DNA from: Rhodoplanes sp. Z2-YC6860 | GTDB taxonomy: Bacteria; Pseudomonadota; Alphaproteobacteria; Rhizobiales; Xanthobacteraceae | DNA length: 64,000 bases | Direction: 5' to 3' | Assembly: GCF_001579845.1 (NCBI RefSeq) | Contig: NZ_CP007440.1 | Coordinates: 2,174,001-2,238,000 of the forward strand | Part shown: positions 44,837 to 52,866 of the stretch, piece after piece | How positions within the stretch are numbered: position 1 is the stretch's first letter | How the letters are laid out: each line of letters begins with the position of its first letter | Notes under the pieces: model-generated | The model's input: the letters and a program-made list of their open reading frames with translations, nothing else | Database searches by the model: none | What the model was told of the DNA's origin: nothing | Made by a program: the position numbers and the translations under genes

Positions 44837-44989
44837 CGTGTCCCGGGCGCAGCGCAGCACGGAGCGAAGCGGAGTGGTGCGCTGCAGACCCGGGACCCCG
44901 GTTTCTTTCTTTCCGCTGACAGCAACCGGGGTCCCGGATCAGCATTGCATCGCTTCGCTTTGCTCGCGCTGCAATGCATCCGGGACACG
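44837..44989. repeat. Nested palindromic intergenic repeat
   Basis: Outer 10-bp arms CGTGTCCCGG (44837-44846) and CCGGGACACG (44980-44989) enclose 14-bp arms CCGGGACCCCGGTT (44890-44903) and AACCGGGGTCCCGG (44924-44937), and each side has its own small hairpin. It fills the gap between two convergent units. Confidence 0.8.
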
Positions 44990-45025
44990 TGGGGAGAGGG
45001 CGCAGCCTCATTTCGAAGCTAGATG

Positions 45026-46000
45026 CTACTCCGCCTTCGCCCCGGAAAACTCGATCACCTTGGCCCAGCGCGCGATCTCGCCCGCGAGATAGCGCCCGTA
45101 GTCTTCCGGTGTGCCGGTGAACACCTCGGCACCCAATTCAGCGAGCCGCGCCTTCACCTTCGGATCGGCCAGCGCCGCGTTGATCTCGCGATTGAGCTTC
45201 TCGACGATTTCGCGCGGGGTGCCCTTCGGTGCCGAAATCCCGTGGAACGAATCCGCCTCGTAGCCCGGCACGAACTCGTTCATGGCGGGCACATCGGGCA
45301 GCGACTCGGAGCGCTTCTTCGAGCTCACTGCCAGCGCCCGGATTTTGCCGGCACGGATGTTGCCGATCGCGGCCGGCAGCGTGTCGAACAACACCTGGAT
45401 GCGGCCGCCGAGGAGGTCCGCAGTCGCTGGTGCCACGCCGCGATAGGGGATGTGCTCCATCTGCACGCCGGTCATCATCTTGAACAACTCGCCCGCCACA
45501 TGCGGCGACGAGCCGATGCCGCCCGAGCCCATGCTGATCTTGCCGGGATTGGCTTTCGCGTAGGCGATGAACTCCGGTACGGTCTTCGCCGGCACGTCGA
45601 CATTGATATCCATCACGTTCGGCACCACGTCGATGCTCGCGACCGGGACGAGGTCCTTGAGCTGGTCGTAAGTGAGCTTCTTGTAGAGCGTCGGATTGAT
45701 CGCGTTCGACACGCTCTCGGCCATCAGCGTGTAGCCGTCGGGCTCGGCACGCGCGACGGTGTCGGTGCCGAGATTGCTGCCGGCGCCGGGCTTGTTGTCG
45801 ACCACGAAGCTCTGGCCCATGCGCTCGGTCAGCGCCTGGCCGATGATGCGTGCGACGATGTCGGCCGAGCCGCCCGGCGGAAAGCCGACGACGAGGCGCA
45901 CCGGCCGTGTTGGATAGTCGAGCGCGCACGATGGTGAGGCGAGCGCGCAGACGATGGCGACTGCCGCAAACGACAGCGCCAGATATTTTGTGATTTTCAT
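45026..46000 (-). CDS. Bug/TctC-family periplasmic binding protein
   Basis: A 324-residue binding protein with signal peptide and mature start LDYPTRPVRLVVGFPPGGSA. VVDNKPGAGSNLGTDTVARA and IPYRGVAPATADLLGGRIQ match the family. GGGAGGAAACAAAA precedes the ATG. It follows another Bug gene by 58 bases in a unit headed by the CocE-type hydrolase. It resembles the product of 21971-22948 (shared ISMVP/IDVVP and ADSFHGISAPKGTP-like blocks). Confidence 0.9.
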   Translation of the reverse strand: MKITKYLALSFAAVAIVCALASPSCALDYPTRPVRLVVGFPPGGSADIVARIIGQALTERMGQSFVVDNKPGAGSNLGTDTVARAEPDGYTLMAESVSNAINPTLYKKLTYDQLKDLVPVASIDVVPNVMDINVDVPAKTVPEFIAYAKANPGKISMGSGGIGSSPHVAGELFKMMTGVQMEHIPYRGVAPATADLLGGRIQVLFDTLPAAIGNIRAGKIRALAVSSKKRSESLPDVPAMNEFVPGYEADSFHGISAPKGTPREIVEKLNREINAALADPKVKARLAELGAEVFTGTPEDYGRYLAGEIARWAKVIEFSGAKAE

Positions 46001-46058
46001 TTTTGTTTCCTCCCGAGGGAGGAACGCTACACCAGCGCTGCCGCTCCGCGAAATGCGG

Positions 46059-47051
46059 CTATTCGGCTTTGATGTTCGCCGCCTTGACGATCGGCCACCA
46101 TTTCTCGATGTCGGCCTTCAGCAGCGCACCGAGCGCCTCGGGTGTCTGCTGCTCGCGCGGCGGGACCTCCTGACCGGCGGCAGCAAGCCGCGAGCGCACC
46201 GAAGGGTCGGCCAGCGCCGCCACCGCTGCTGCATTGAGCTTGGCGACGATCGCCTTCGGCGTGCCCTTCGGCGCGAACAGCGCATTCCAGGTCGACACTT
46301 GGAAGCCGGGGAGACCCGCTTCCGCCGTGGTCGGCACGTCCGGCAGCGCCGGCAGCCGCGTCGGCGCCGCAACCGCATAGGCCTTGATGGTGCCGGCGCG
46401 CACCTGTGGCGTCGCCGTGGTCGGATCGCTCACCACGATGTCGATCTGGCCTGCGACCAGGTCCTGCACCGCGAGCGAGTTGCCGCGGTAGGAGATGAAC
46501 GGTCCTTTGACGCCAGTCATGCTCTGCAGCAGTACTCCGCCCACATGCGGCGGACTGCCGGCGCCGGCGGTGCCGAAACTCGTCTTGTCGCCGTTGGCCT
46601 TCATCCAGGCGATCAGACCTTTCAGGTCGTCGGCCGGCATGGTCTTGCGCGCCACCACGATCTGCGGCGCGAGCGCGAGCAACGCGATCGGCTCGAAGTC
46701 GGTCTTGAGGTCATACGGCAGCGAATAGATCGCGCCGTTGACCACGTGTGCGCTCCAGTTGCCGACCTCGATGGTGTAGCCGTCGGGCGGCGAGCGGACC
46801 AGCCGGCCAAGCCCGAGGCTGCCGCCCGCGCCGCCGACATTCTCGGCGACAATGGTCTGGTCAAGTTCGGCGCGCATCCGCTCGGTGACGATGCGGCCGA
46901 CCGTGTCGGTCGGCCCGCCGGCCGCGTAGGGCACGATGATGGTGATCGGCTTCGCCGGATAGTCCTGCGCCTGCGCGGCGCCTGCCAGCGCCAACATCGG
47001 TGCCGCGAGACCGGCTACGGTGACGAACGCGAACCGGCGGTAAAACTGCAT
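46059..47051 (-). CDS. Bug/TctC-family periplasmic binding protein
   Basis: A 330-residue binding protein, start ATG 47051 behind GAGGGG. Signal peptide up to GAAQA, mature start QDYPAKPITIIVPYAAGGPT, then VAENVGGAGGSLGLGRLV. The C-terminal part (EVPPREQQTPEALGALLKADIEKWWPIVKA) is nearly a copy of that of the protein at 23033-24022, so the two are close paralogues in separate units. It lies 28 bases behind the CocE-type hydrolase gene. Confidence 0.9.
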   Translation of the reverse strand: MQFYRRFAFVTVAGLAAPMLALAGAAQAQDYPAKPITIIVPYAAGGPTDTVGRIVTERMRAELDQTIVAENVGGAGGSLGLGRLVRSPPDGYTIEVGNWSAHVVNGAIYSLPYDLKTDFEPIALLALAPQIVVARKTMPADDLKGLIAWMKANGDKTSFGTAGAGSPPHVGGVLLQSMTGVKGPFISYRGNSLAVQDLVAGQIDIVVSDPTTATPQVRAGTIKAYAVAAPTRLPALPDVPTTAEAGLPGFQVSTWNALFAPKGTPKAIVAKLNAAAVAALADPSVRSRLAAAGQEVPPREQQTPEALGALLKADIEKWWPIVKAANIKAE

Positions 47052-47079
47052 AGTCGCCCCTCTTTGATGCTTCAAAAGT

Positions 47080-48723
47080 TCATCGGATCACCGGCAGCAG
47101 GATGCAGGAAGCGTGCCCGGCATCATGATGGAACGTGTCGGTGCCCATCTGGGTCGGATGGTAGGGGTGCGAAAACACGCCGTCGGTCGCGGGCGAGTCG
47201 CTCGGCGCGATCTCGAGCCGGATGCGGTGACCCTTCTTGAACACGTAGGACACCGGCAGCACCTCGATGTCGAATTCGTAGATTTCGCCGGGCTTGAGCG
47301 GCTGCGGGTTGGTGTGGGTGTAGAACGGCCGCGTCGGCGTCGAGCGCTGTGTGTCCTTTTCGCGGTGCGAGGCCTTGAGCCAGCCTTTCGACACCGGCAC
47401 ATAGCCCGGCTGCGCGCCGCTCTTTCGCGCGGTGTCGTCCTGCGGCTGCTGATCGGTCAGCTTGACGATGAACTGGGTGTCGATCGCGGTCGATGAGGCA
47501 AAAAGCTTCAGCACGATCGGCCCGGTGACGTCGAGATCGGCATCGAGCGGCGCCGACGTGAACGTCAGCACGCGCCGCACCGGATCGACGCGGCCGTCCG
47601 GTCCCATGATGGCGACGCCGTTGACCCACTCCCAGTCCGGGTAGGTATAGCTCGTGGTGGCCTCGTTCGCCGCAGGCTTGTCGGCGGAAAGCCCGCCGTC
47701 GTTCATTGACGTGACGCTGCCGGACGGTCCCTTGCGCAGATAGTAAGGCACATAGGTCGCCCGCTTCGGCGGCCATTCTTCCTCGGCACGCCAGACATTG
47801 GCGCCGCGCACGAAGATCTTCACAGGCTCGGCTTCCATGAAGCCGTTGTTCTTGCCCTTCAGATGAAGATCGTAGAACGGCAGCAGCTCCTTCTCGTGGA
47901 ATTCGACCTGGTCGAACATCTTGTGGGCTTCGAAGGTATTGCGCGCGCCGGTGACGACGAGCTTCTTCGGCGACTTCAGCTCTTCGTAGCCGAGGATGTT
48001 GCCGCGCAGATGCAGGCCCATCTTGCCCCAGTGGCCGACCGACAGCACGGGGCATTTGATCTTGTCGAGCCGCCAATAGGGCGAGCGCTCGCGCCAGAAA
48101 TCGTCGTCGAGCTCATGGTTGATGATCTCGCCGACCAGATCGAACTTCATCGGCGGGCGGCCGTGCTTGCCGGCAGGCCGGTGTTGATTGTCGGCGCGCA
48201 GCGTCGTGTACCAGACCGAACGATAAGAGCAGTAGATGCCGCCGTGGTAGTTCGAGCCGCGATACTGATCGACCAGGCCGTCATAGGGCACGATGCAGGC
48301 GAGGCCGGGCGGGTTGTAGGTCGCCATCAGCCACTGCGCCATCGCGTAGTAGGACTGGCCGATACCGCCGACGCGGCCGGAACACCACGGCTGCTTGATG
48401 ATCCAGGCGATGAGCTCGAGATAGTCCTTCTGCTCCTCGAGGCCCATGAAGCTGAACTCGCCCTCGGACTGGCCGGAGCCGCGGACGTCGGCATGGACGT
48501 AGGAATAGCCCTGGCTCACGTACCATTCGACCGGACCGGTTTCGCGCCAGAGAAACAGCGGATAGGCCGGCACTTCGTCCATCTCGTATTGATAGGGCGA
48601 AGCGGCGAACAGCGTGGGGAATTGGCCGGGCGCGTCGGGCCGGTAGACGCACAGCGAGATCTTGATGCCGTCTCGCATGGTGACGGTGATGCCCTTCTCA
48701 ACCTTCATCTTGTAGTCCGCCAC
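47080..48723 (-). CDS. CocE/NonD-family hydrolase
   Basis: A 547-residue hydrolase of the Xaa-Pro dipeptidyl-peptidase (S15)/cocaine esterase group. The N-terminal alpha/beta domain begins VTMRDGIKISLCVYRPD, has YVHADVRGSGQSEGEF and the nucleophile elbow GIGQSYYAMAQW (about residues 119-130); the C-terminal jelly-roll domain carries DLDVTGPIVLKLF and the late GHRIRLEIAPSDSP segment. The elbow reads GQSYYA where GxSYxG is usual. The start is GTG 48723 with AAGGAG upstream. It has no signal peptide, so it acts in the cytoplasm, and it heads a unit with two Bug genes. Substrate unknown. Confidence 0.88.
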   Translation of the reverse strand: MADYKMKVEKGITVTMRDGIKISLCVYRPDAPGQFPTLFAASPYQYEMDEVPAYPLFLWRETGPVEWYVSQGYSYVHADVRGSGQSEGEFSFMGLEEQKDYLELIAWIIKQPWCSGRVGGIGQSYYAMAQWLMATYNPPGLACIVPYDGLVDQYRGSNYHGGIYCSYRSVWYTTLRADNQHRPAGKHGRPPMKFDLVGEIINHELDDDFWRERSPYWRLDKIKCPVLSVGHWGKMGLHLRGNILGYEELKSPKKLVVTGARNTFEAHKMFDQVEFHEKELLPFYDLHLKGKNNGFMEAEPVKIFVRGANVWRAEEEWPPKRATYVPYYLRKGPSGSVTSMNDGGLSADKPAANEATTSYTYPDWEWVNGVAIMGPDGRVDPVRRVLTFTSAPLDADLDVTGPIVLKLFASSTAIDTQFIVKLTDQQPQDDTARKSGAQPGYVPVSKGWLKASHREKDTQRSTPTRPFYTHTNPQPLKPGEIYEFDIEVLPVSYVFKKGHRIRLEIAPSDSPATDGVFSHPYHPTQMGTDTFHHDAGHASCILLPVIR

Positions 48724-48937
48724 GCTGTTCTCCTTGGTCGTCGGCCGCCAGATGCGATTGTCGGGAGCTTCCGCCGATTATGATACGGGGCGATTGCAGG
48801 ATGCATCTGCATTCTGCGCAGATGTCGAAATGGCGCCGCCGGCCACAGTGCCGCAGTGCCGGGACGCGGCTTGCCGCCTCTGCAGCGCTGCGGCATTGTG
48901 GCCGCATAACAAGAAGAAGGCCCGGGAGGAGATTGCC

Positions 48938-49918
48938 GTGATGCGTCGCTGGCTCAGCGCTGTTGTTCTGCTTGCGCTTGGTGCGCCACTTTCGCCGGTG
49001 CGTGCGCAGGACGTTCCGAAGGACTATCCGAACAAGCCCGTGCGGGTGATTGCGTCCTCCAGCGCCGGCGGTATCAGCGACATCTTCATCCGCGTGCTCG
49101 GCGACGAGTTGCAGAAGAAATGGGGCCAGCCGCTGGTGGTCGACAACCGCCCGGGCGGCGCGTTCAACATCGGCGCGCGCGCTTGCGCGGATGCGCCACC
49201 CGATGGCTACACAATCTGCATCCTTCCGTCGGACATCCTTCAGTACAACCGCTTCCTGTTCAAGAACCTGTCCTACGACATGTTCAAGGACCTTGAGCCG
49301 GTCACGCTGTTGTTCTTCCTCACCCAGGTCATGGCGGTGTCGGCTGATCTCCACGTCTCGACCTTCGACGAACTTGCGGCACTGTCCAAGGCCAAGCCCG
49401 GCACGCTGAGCTATTCGGCGCCGGCTGTGCCGCATCAGATCTTTCTCGAGGACTGGAAAGCCCGCACCGGGGCCGACATCGTGCGCATACCGTTTCGCGG
49501 CGGAGGCGAAGCGGTCAACGGCATGCTTACCGGAACGACGCCAGTGGCCTTCTTCGGGATTGGCAATCTGATCGCTTATCTGCGGGCTGGCACCATCAAG
49601 GGCATCGCCGTCGATGCCAGCAAGCGTTCGCCGCTGTTCCCGGATATTCCGACGCTGAAGGAGGTCATCGCCGCGGAGGAGGTGACGCAAGCCGACTTCG
49701 CGATCTGGGCGCCGAAGGGTACGCCCAAGGCGCTGATTAAGAAAGTTCGTGACGATATGGCAGCGATCGGAAACGAGCCGTCGTTCCGCGACAAGTACCT
49801 GGTGCAACGCGGTCTCGATCCGCAATTCAGCACGCCGGAATACTTTGCCGATTATCTGCAAAAGTCGCGCGCAATCGCCGAAGTCGCCGCCAAGAAGGGC
49901 AACCTTCAGCCGCAATAA
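48938..49918 (+). CDS. Bug/TctC-family periplasmic binding protein
   Basis: A 326-residue binding protein; GGGAGGA lies 7 bases before GTG 48938 (ATG 48941 is the alternative). Signal peptide ends SPVRA, mature start QDVPKDYPNKPVRVIASSSAGG. VVDNRPGGAFNIGARACADAPPDGYT is nearly shared with the downstream paralogue. It is divergent from the CocE-type hydrolase across about 214 bases and followed by a paralogue after 36 bases. Confidence 0.9.
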   Translation: MMRRWLSAVVLLALGAPLSPVRAQDVPKDYPNKPVRVIASSSAGGISDIFIRVLGDELQKKWGQPLVVDNRPGGAFNIGARACADAPPDGYTICILPSDILQYNRFLFKNLSYDMFKDLEPVTLLFFLTQVMAVSADLHVSTFDELAALSKAKPGTLSYSAPAVPHQIFLEDWKARTGADIVRIPFRGGGEAVNGMLTGTTPVAFFGIGNLIAYLRAGTIKGIAVDASKRSPLFPDIPTLKEVIAAEEVTQADFAIWAPKGTPKALIKKVRDDMAAIGNEPSFRDKYLVQRGLDPQFSTPEYFADYLQKSRAIAEVAAKKGNLQPQ

Positions 49919-49954
49919 GACGACGTTTGAACTTCTGGAATGGGAGATCTGATC

Positions 49955-50920
49955 ATGAGATTGTCCGCTTGGCCGCTCGCCGCATTGCTCGCGTTCGGGG
50001 CTGTTTTGCCGGCTGCTGCCGACGACTGGCCGAACCGCCCCGTGAAGGCGATCACCACCACCAGCGCCGGCGGTTTGAGCGACATCTTCATGCGCGCGCT
50101 CGGCGAGGAGCTGCGCCAGAAGTGGGGCCAGCCGCTGATCATCGAGAACCGGCCCGGTGGCGCGATGAATGTGGGCACGCGCGCCTGTGCGGACGCGACA
50201 CCGGATGGCTATACGATCTGTATCACCAACGCGGACGCCATCCTCTACAACCAGTTCCTCTATAAGAAGCTGCCGTTCGATCCCGAGACCAGCGTCACGC
50301 CGATCACCAACGCGTTCCACCTCATTCACATGCTGGTGGTGAACTCCAGCCTTGGCGTCAAGAACATCGACGAGCTTTGCGCGCTGTCGAAGGCCAAGCC
50401 CGGCACGCTCAACTATCTCGCGCCCGGTGCACCGATGGTGCTCTACATGGAAACGCTAAAGAAGGAGAAGGGCTGCGATTGGGTGCGCGTGCCGTTCCGT
50501 GGCGGCGGCGAAGCGGTCAACGCGATCCTCAGCGGCACCACGCCGATCGGATTGTTCGGCGAGGGCAACGTCGTCGGCAACATCCGTGGCGGCCAGATGA
50601 CGCCGCTGGTCATGCTCAACAATATCAAGTCGCCGAACTTCCCCGACGTGCCCTTGCTCACCGACGTGGGCTACAACGGCCCGCCGTCACGGAGCTGGTA
50701 CGGCATCTTCGCGCCGGCCGGCACGCCGAAGGCGGTGATCGACCGGGTGTCGAAGGACATCGGCGAGGTGATCAATAAGCCCGAGTTCAGCGAGCGGCAT
50801 CTGAAGGCGCGGAGTCTCGTGCCTGCCGCCAACACGCCGGAGCAGTTCGCCGAGGACATCAAGCGCGAGCGCGTGGTGGCCGAGAAGGTGGTGAAGGACG
50901 CGGGGTTTGAGCCGCAGTAG
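49955..50920 (+). CDS. Bug/TctC-family periplasmic binding protein
   Basis: A 321-residue binding protein starting MRLSAWPLAALLAFGAVLPA with GGGAG 8 bases upstream. Mature start DDWPNRPVKAITTTSAGG; IENRPGGAMNVGTRACADATPDGYT and VPFRGGGEAVNAILSGTTPI are close to the upstream protein, so the pair arose by tandem duplication. No transporter membrane gene follows; a palindromic repeat does. Confidence 0.9.
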   Translation: MRLSAWPLAALLAFGAVLPAAADDWPNRPVKAITTTSAGGLSDIFMRALGEELRQKWGQPLIIENRPGGAMNVGTRACADATPDGYTICITNADAILYNQFLYKKLPFDPETSVTPITNAFHLIHMLVVNSSLGVKNIDELCALSKAKPGTLNYLAPGAPMVLYMETLKKEKGCDWVRVPFRGGGEAVNAILSGTTPIGLFGEGNVVGNIRGGQMTPLVMLNNIKSPNFPDVPLLTDVGYNGPPSRSWYGIFAPAGTPKAVIDRVSKDIGEVINKPEFSERHLKARSLVPAANTPEQFAEDIKRERVVAEKVVKDAGFEPQ

Positions 50921-50948
50921 TTGCTGCTTGGCGCGGAGTTCGCTCCGC

Positions 50949-51041
50949 CCTCATCCTGCGGAGGCGCGAAGCGCCGTCTCGAAGGATGGGGCGGCCTCGT
51001 GCTTCGAGACGCGCAGCTTCGCTGCGCTCCTCAGCATGAGG
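50949..51041. repeat. Palindromic intergenic repeat with internal hairpins
   Basis: Arms CCTCAT (50949-50954) and ATGAGG (51036-51041), then GTCTCGAAG (50976-50984) and CTTCGAGAC (51002-51010), with hairpins GGCGC-GAA-GCGCC (50963-50975) and GCGCAG-CTTCG-CTGCGC (51011-51027) in each half. It separates convergent genes. Confidence 0.8.
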
Positions 51042-51083
51042 CCGGGAGAGAGTCGCGGCGCGGCCATGGAAACGCGCGACGCG

Positions 51084-51785
51084 TCACGCCACTTCCAGCA
51101 AAATCTCCGCGAGCCGCTCCGGCATATCGACCATCACGTCATGGCCGCAGGGCACATCGTAGGTGCGCCAGCTCTTGTCCGCTTTCACCCGGTTGAGCGC
51201 CTTGTCGAAGCCCGGATTTGGATAGGCGCCGGCGCGGATGTAGCTCTTCTTGGCAATTTTTTCTCGCGCGCCGCTCAGCTTCAGCTTCTCCGTCATGGTG
51301 CCGATCGGTTGCGGTCCGGTAAGCGAATCCACCCAGGCCTGGTCTTTCTCGTTCACCAGAAACGCCGCGGCGGGACGCCCCGGCACGCTGATGTCGCCGC
51401 GCGCGGTCGCAGCCGTCAATGAATCCCGCACCACCGGGTTGGTGAGCTCGAACATGCTGTCGCCATTCTCCGGCACGAAGGCGTCGAGAAACGCGATCGA
51501 GCCAATTCTGTCGGCCATCTGCTCGGCCACCAGGGAGATCACCATGCCGCCGTACGAGTGGCCGCACAGCACCACGTCCGACAACCGCTCCCACTTCATC
51601 AGGTTCACCACATCGGTCGCATGCGTGCTGACGTCGATGCCTGCGCGCATCAGATGGCTGCGCTCGCCGAGCCCCGTCAGCGTCGGCGTGAACACCTTGT
51701 GACCCTTGGCTTCGAGCAGGTCAGAGACCCGCCGCCAGCACCAGCCGCCATGCCAGGCGCCGTGAACGAGGACGAATGTTGTCAT
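51084..51785 (-). CDS. Cytoplasmic alpha/beta-fold hydrolase
   Basis: A 233-residue hydrolase, the third copy of the family in the window. It starts TTFVLVHGAWHGGWCWRRV right after the initiator methionine, so unlike the two paralogues it has no export signal. Nucleophile GHSYGG, acid in FLDAFVPENGD, histidine in CGHDVM. It starts 4 bases behind the stop of the upstream papain-like gene on the same strand, so the two are probably translated together. Confidence 0.88.
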   Translation of the reverse strand: MTTFVLVHGAWHGGWCWRRVSDLLEAKGHKVFTPTLTGLGERSHLMRAGIDVSTHATDVVNLMKWERLSDVVLCGHSYGGMVISLVAEQMADRIGSIAFLDAFVPENGDSMFELTNPVVRDSLTAATARGDISVPGRPAAAFLVNEKDQAWVDSLTGPQPIGTMTEKLKLSGAREKIAKKSYIRAGAYPNPGFDKALNRVKADKSWRTYDVPCGHDVMVDMPERLAEILLEVA

Positions 51786-51789
51786 GTCG

Positions 51790-52587
51790 TTACAGCCCTT
51801 TCAGATCAGCGTCGAGTTGGGAGAGGTCGAGACCTTCGAGCGTCGTATTCCATGGCGGCACCAGCATCTCTTCGGAAATGTAGGCGATCGCCTCATCGCA
51901 GTAGCGTCTGTAGAACCGCGGCGTCATACGTTGGAGCCTTCCCCAGGTCACGACGACGAAATTGCCTTTGGCGTCGCGTCCCACGCCTGAAACGTAGTGA
52001 CCCCCGGTACGGTGTCGCCCACGCACCACGTCCCAAGGCTTGCCGGCGACGAACTGCTTCATTGCCGACTCCGGCAGGCGGAGCCCAATGCCGACGGCGC
52101 TGAACAGGTAGAGCGCGATCGCGAGCAGGTCGTCATCGCCGGGCTTCAACGCCAGATAAGCGCGGAGCTTGTGCCGTTTGCCCCTGGCATCCAGCACGCC
52201 GGTTTTGCGGCGGTACGACGCCGCGTGCTGGATGTCCGTGCCGCGATCGGTGCCCGGATCCTTGGGATTGAAGCCGGTGACGGCGGCATAGTCCTTCAGC
52301 ACATTCTTATCGCTGAACTTCACCGTGCGGTGCGCCTCTTTGTTCCAGAGCATCGTCTCGTGCGCGGCTCCGGCCCAGACGCAGTCGTGATACCGCTCGT
52401 TGGAAAACAAGCCCCAGTTCTTGCTGCCGATCAGCCCCTGATGGCCGAACTCCTTGGGCGGCATCGGCACCTGGTGCTTCACCAGATAGGTCTTGAGCTT
52501 GAATTTCACCGCGCCGCGACGGGCCGGCTTTTTACCCAGCTTGAAGCGATGATATCCCTGGAAAGCGCCTGGTGGTGGCTTGGCCAT
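51790..52587 (-). CDS. Unrecognised protein, possible papain-like cysteine peptidase fold
   Basis: A 265-residue protein without signal peptide. I do not recognise it firmly. A cysteine in NERYHDCVWAGAAHETML (Cys69) at the start of a helix, then GLRLPESAMKQF, TGGHYVSGVGRD (about residue 195) and VVVTWGRLQRM follow the order Cys...His...aromatic seen in C1/C39-type peptidases, but the match is by pattern only. The N-terminus is basic (FKLGKKPARRGAVKFKLK). It lies alone with the hydrolase gene downstream. Confidence 0.5.
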   Translation of the reverse strand: MAKPPPGAFQGYHRFKLGKKPARRGAVKFKLKTYLVKHQVPMPPKEFGHQGLIGSKNWGLFSNERYHDCVWAGAAHETMLWNKEAHRTVKFSDKNVLKDYAAVTGFNPKDPGTDRGTDIQHAASYRRKTGVLDARGKRHKLRAYLALKPGDDDLLAIALYLFSAVGIGLRLPESAMKQFVAGKPWDVVRGRHRTGGHYVSGVGRDAKGNFVVVTWGRLQRMTPRFYRRYCDEAIAYISEEMLVPPWNTTLEGLDLSQLDADLKGL

Positions 52588-52732
52588 GACGTCGAAATCC
52601 CTAAATCATGCGCAGGCCGACTGTAAAATCGCGGCGCCCCAACAATGCAAATCTAGCGGGTTGCGCGCGTCCTGAAATGTGTCGATCACCACCAAACGGC
52701 GATGGCTTTGCGTTCATCCATGCCAAGGTGGC

Positions 52733-52741
52733 TGTGGATAA
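52733..52741 (-). promoter_or_regulatory. DnaA box upstream of dnaG
   Basis: TGTGGATAA, the exact complement of the consensus DnaA box TTATCCACA, lies 125 bases before the dnaG start in a 279-base gap that otherwise shows nothing recognisable. Confidence 0.5.
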
Positions 52742-52866
52742 CTAGGAAAATCGGGGCATTTCGGCTGCAAGCCTCCGCAGGCCTTCCGTTCCGGAAAGGG
52801 CGGGCCCATTGACGGCGTATGATGATCCAAGCGATTCGGCCCGACCCCAACGCTCAGTCGTAAAAC

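Noticed and set aside
41709-50920. A recently acquired genomic island with integrase or tRNA boundary
   Set aside because: No integrase, transposase, tRNA or direct-repeat boundary seen, and base composition looks like the rest of the window.
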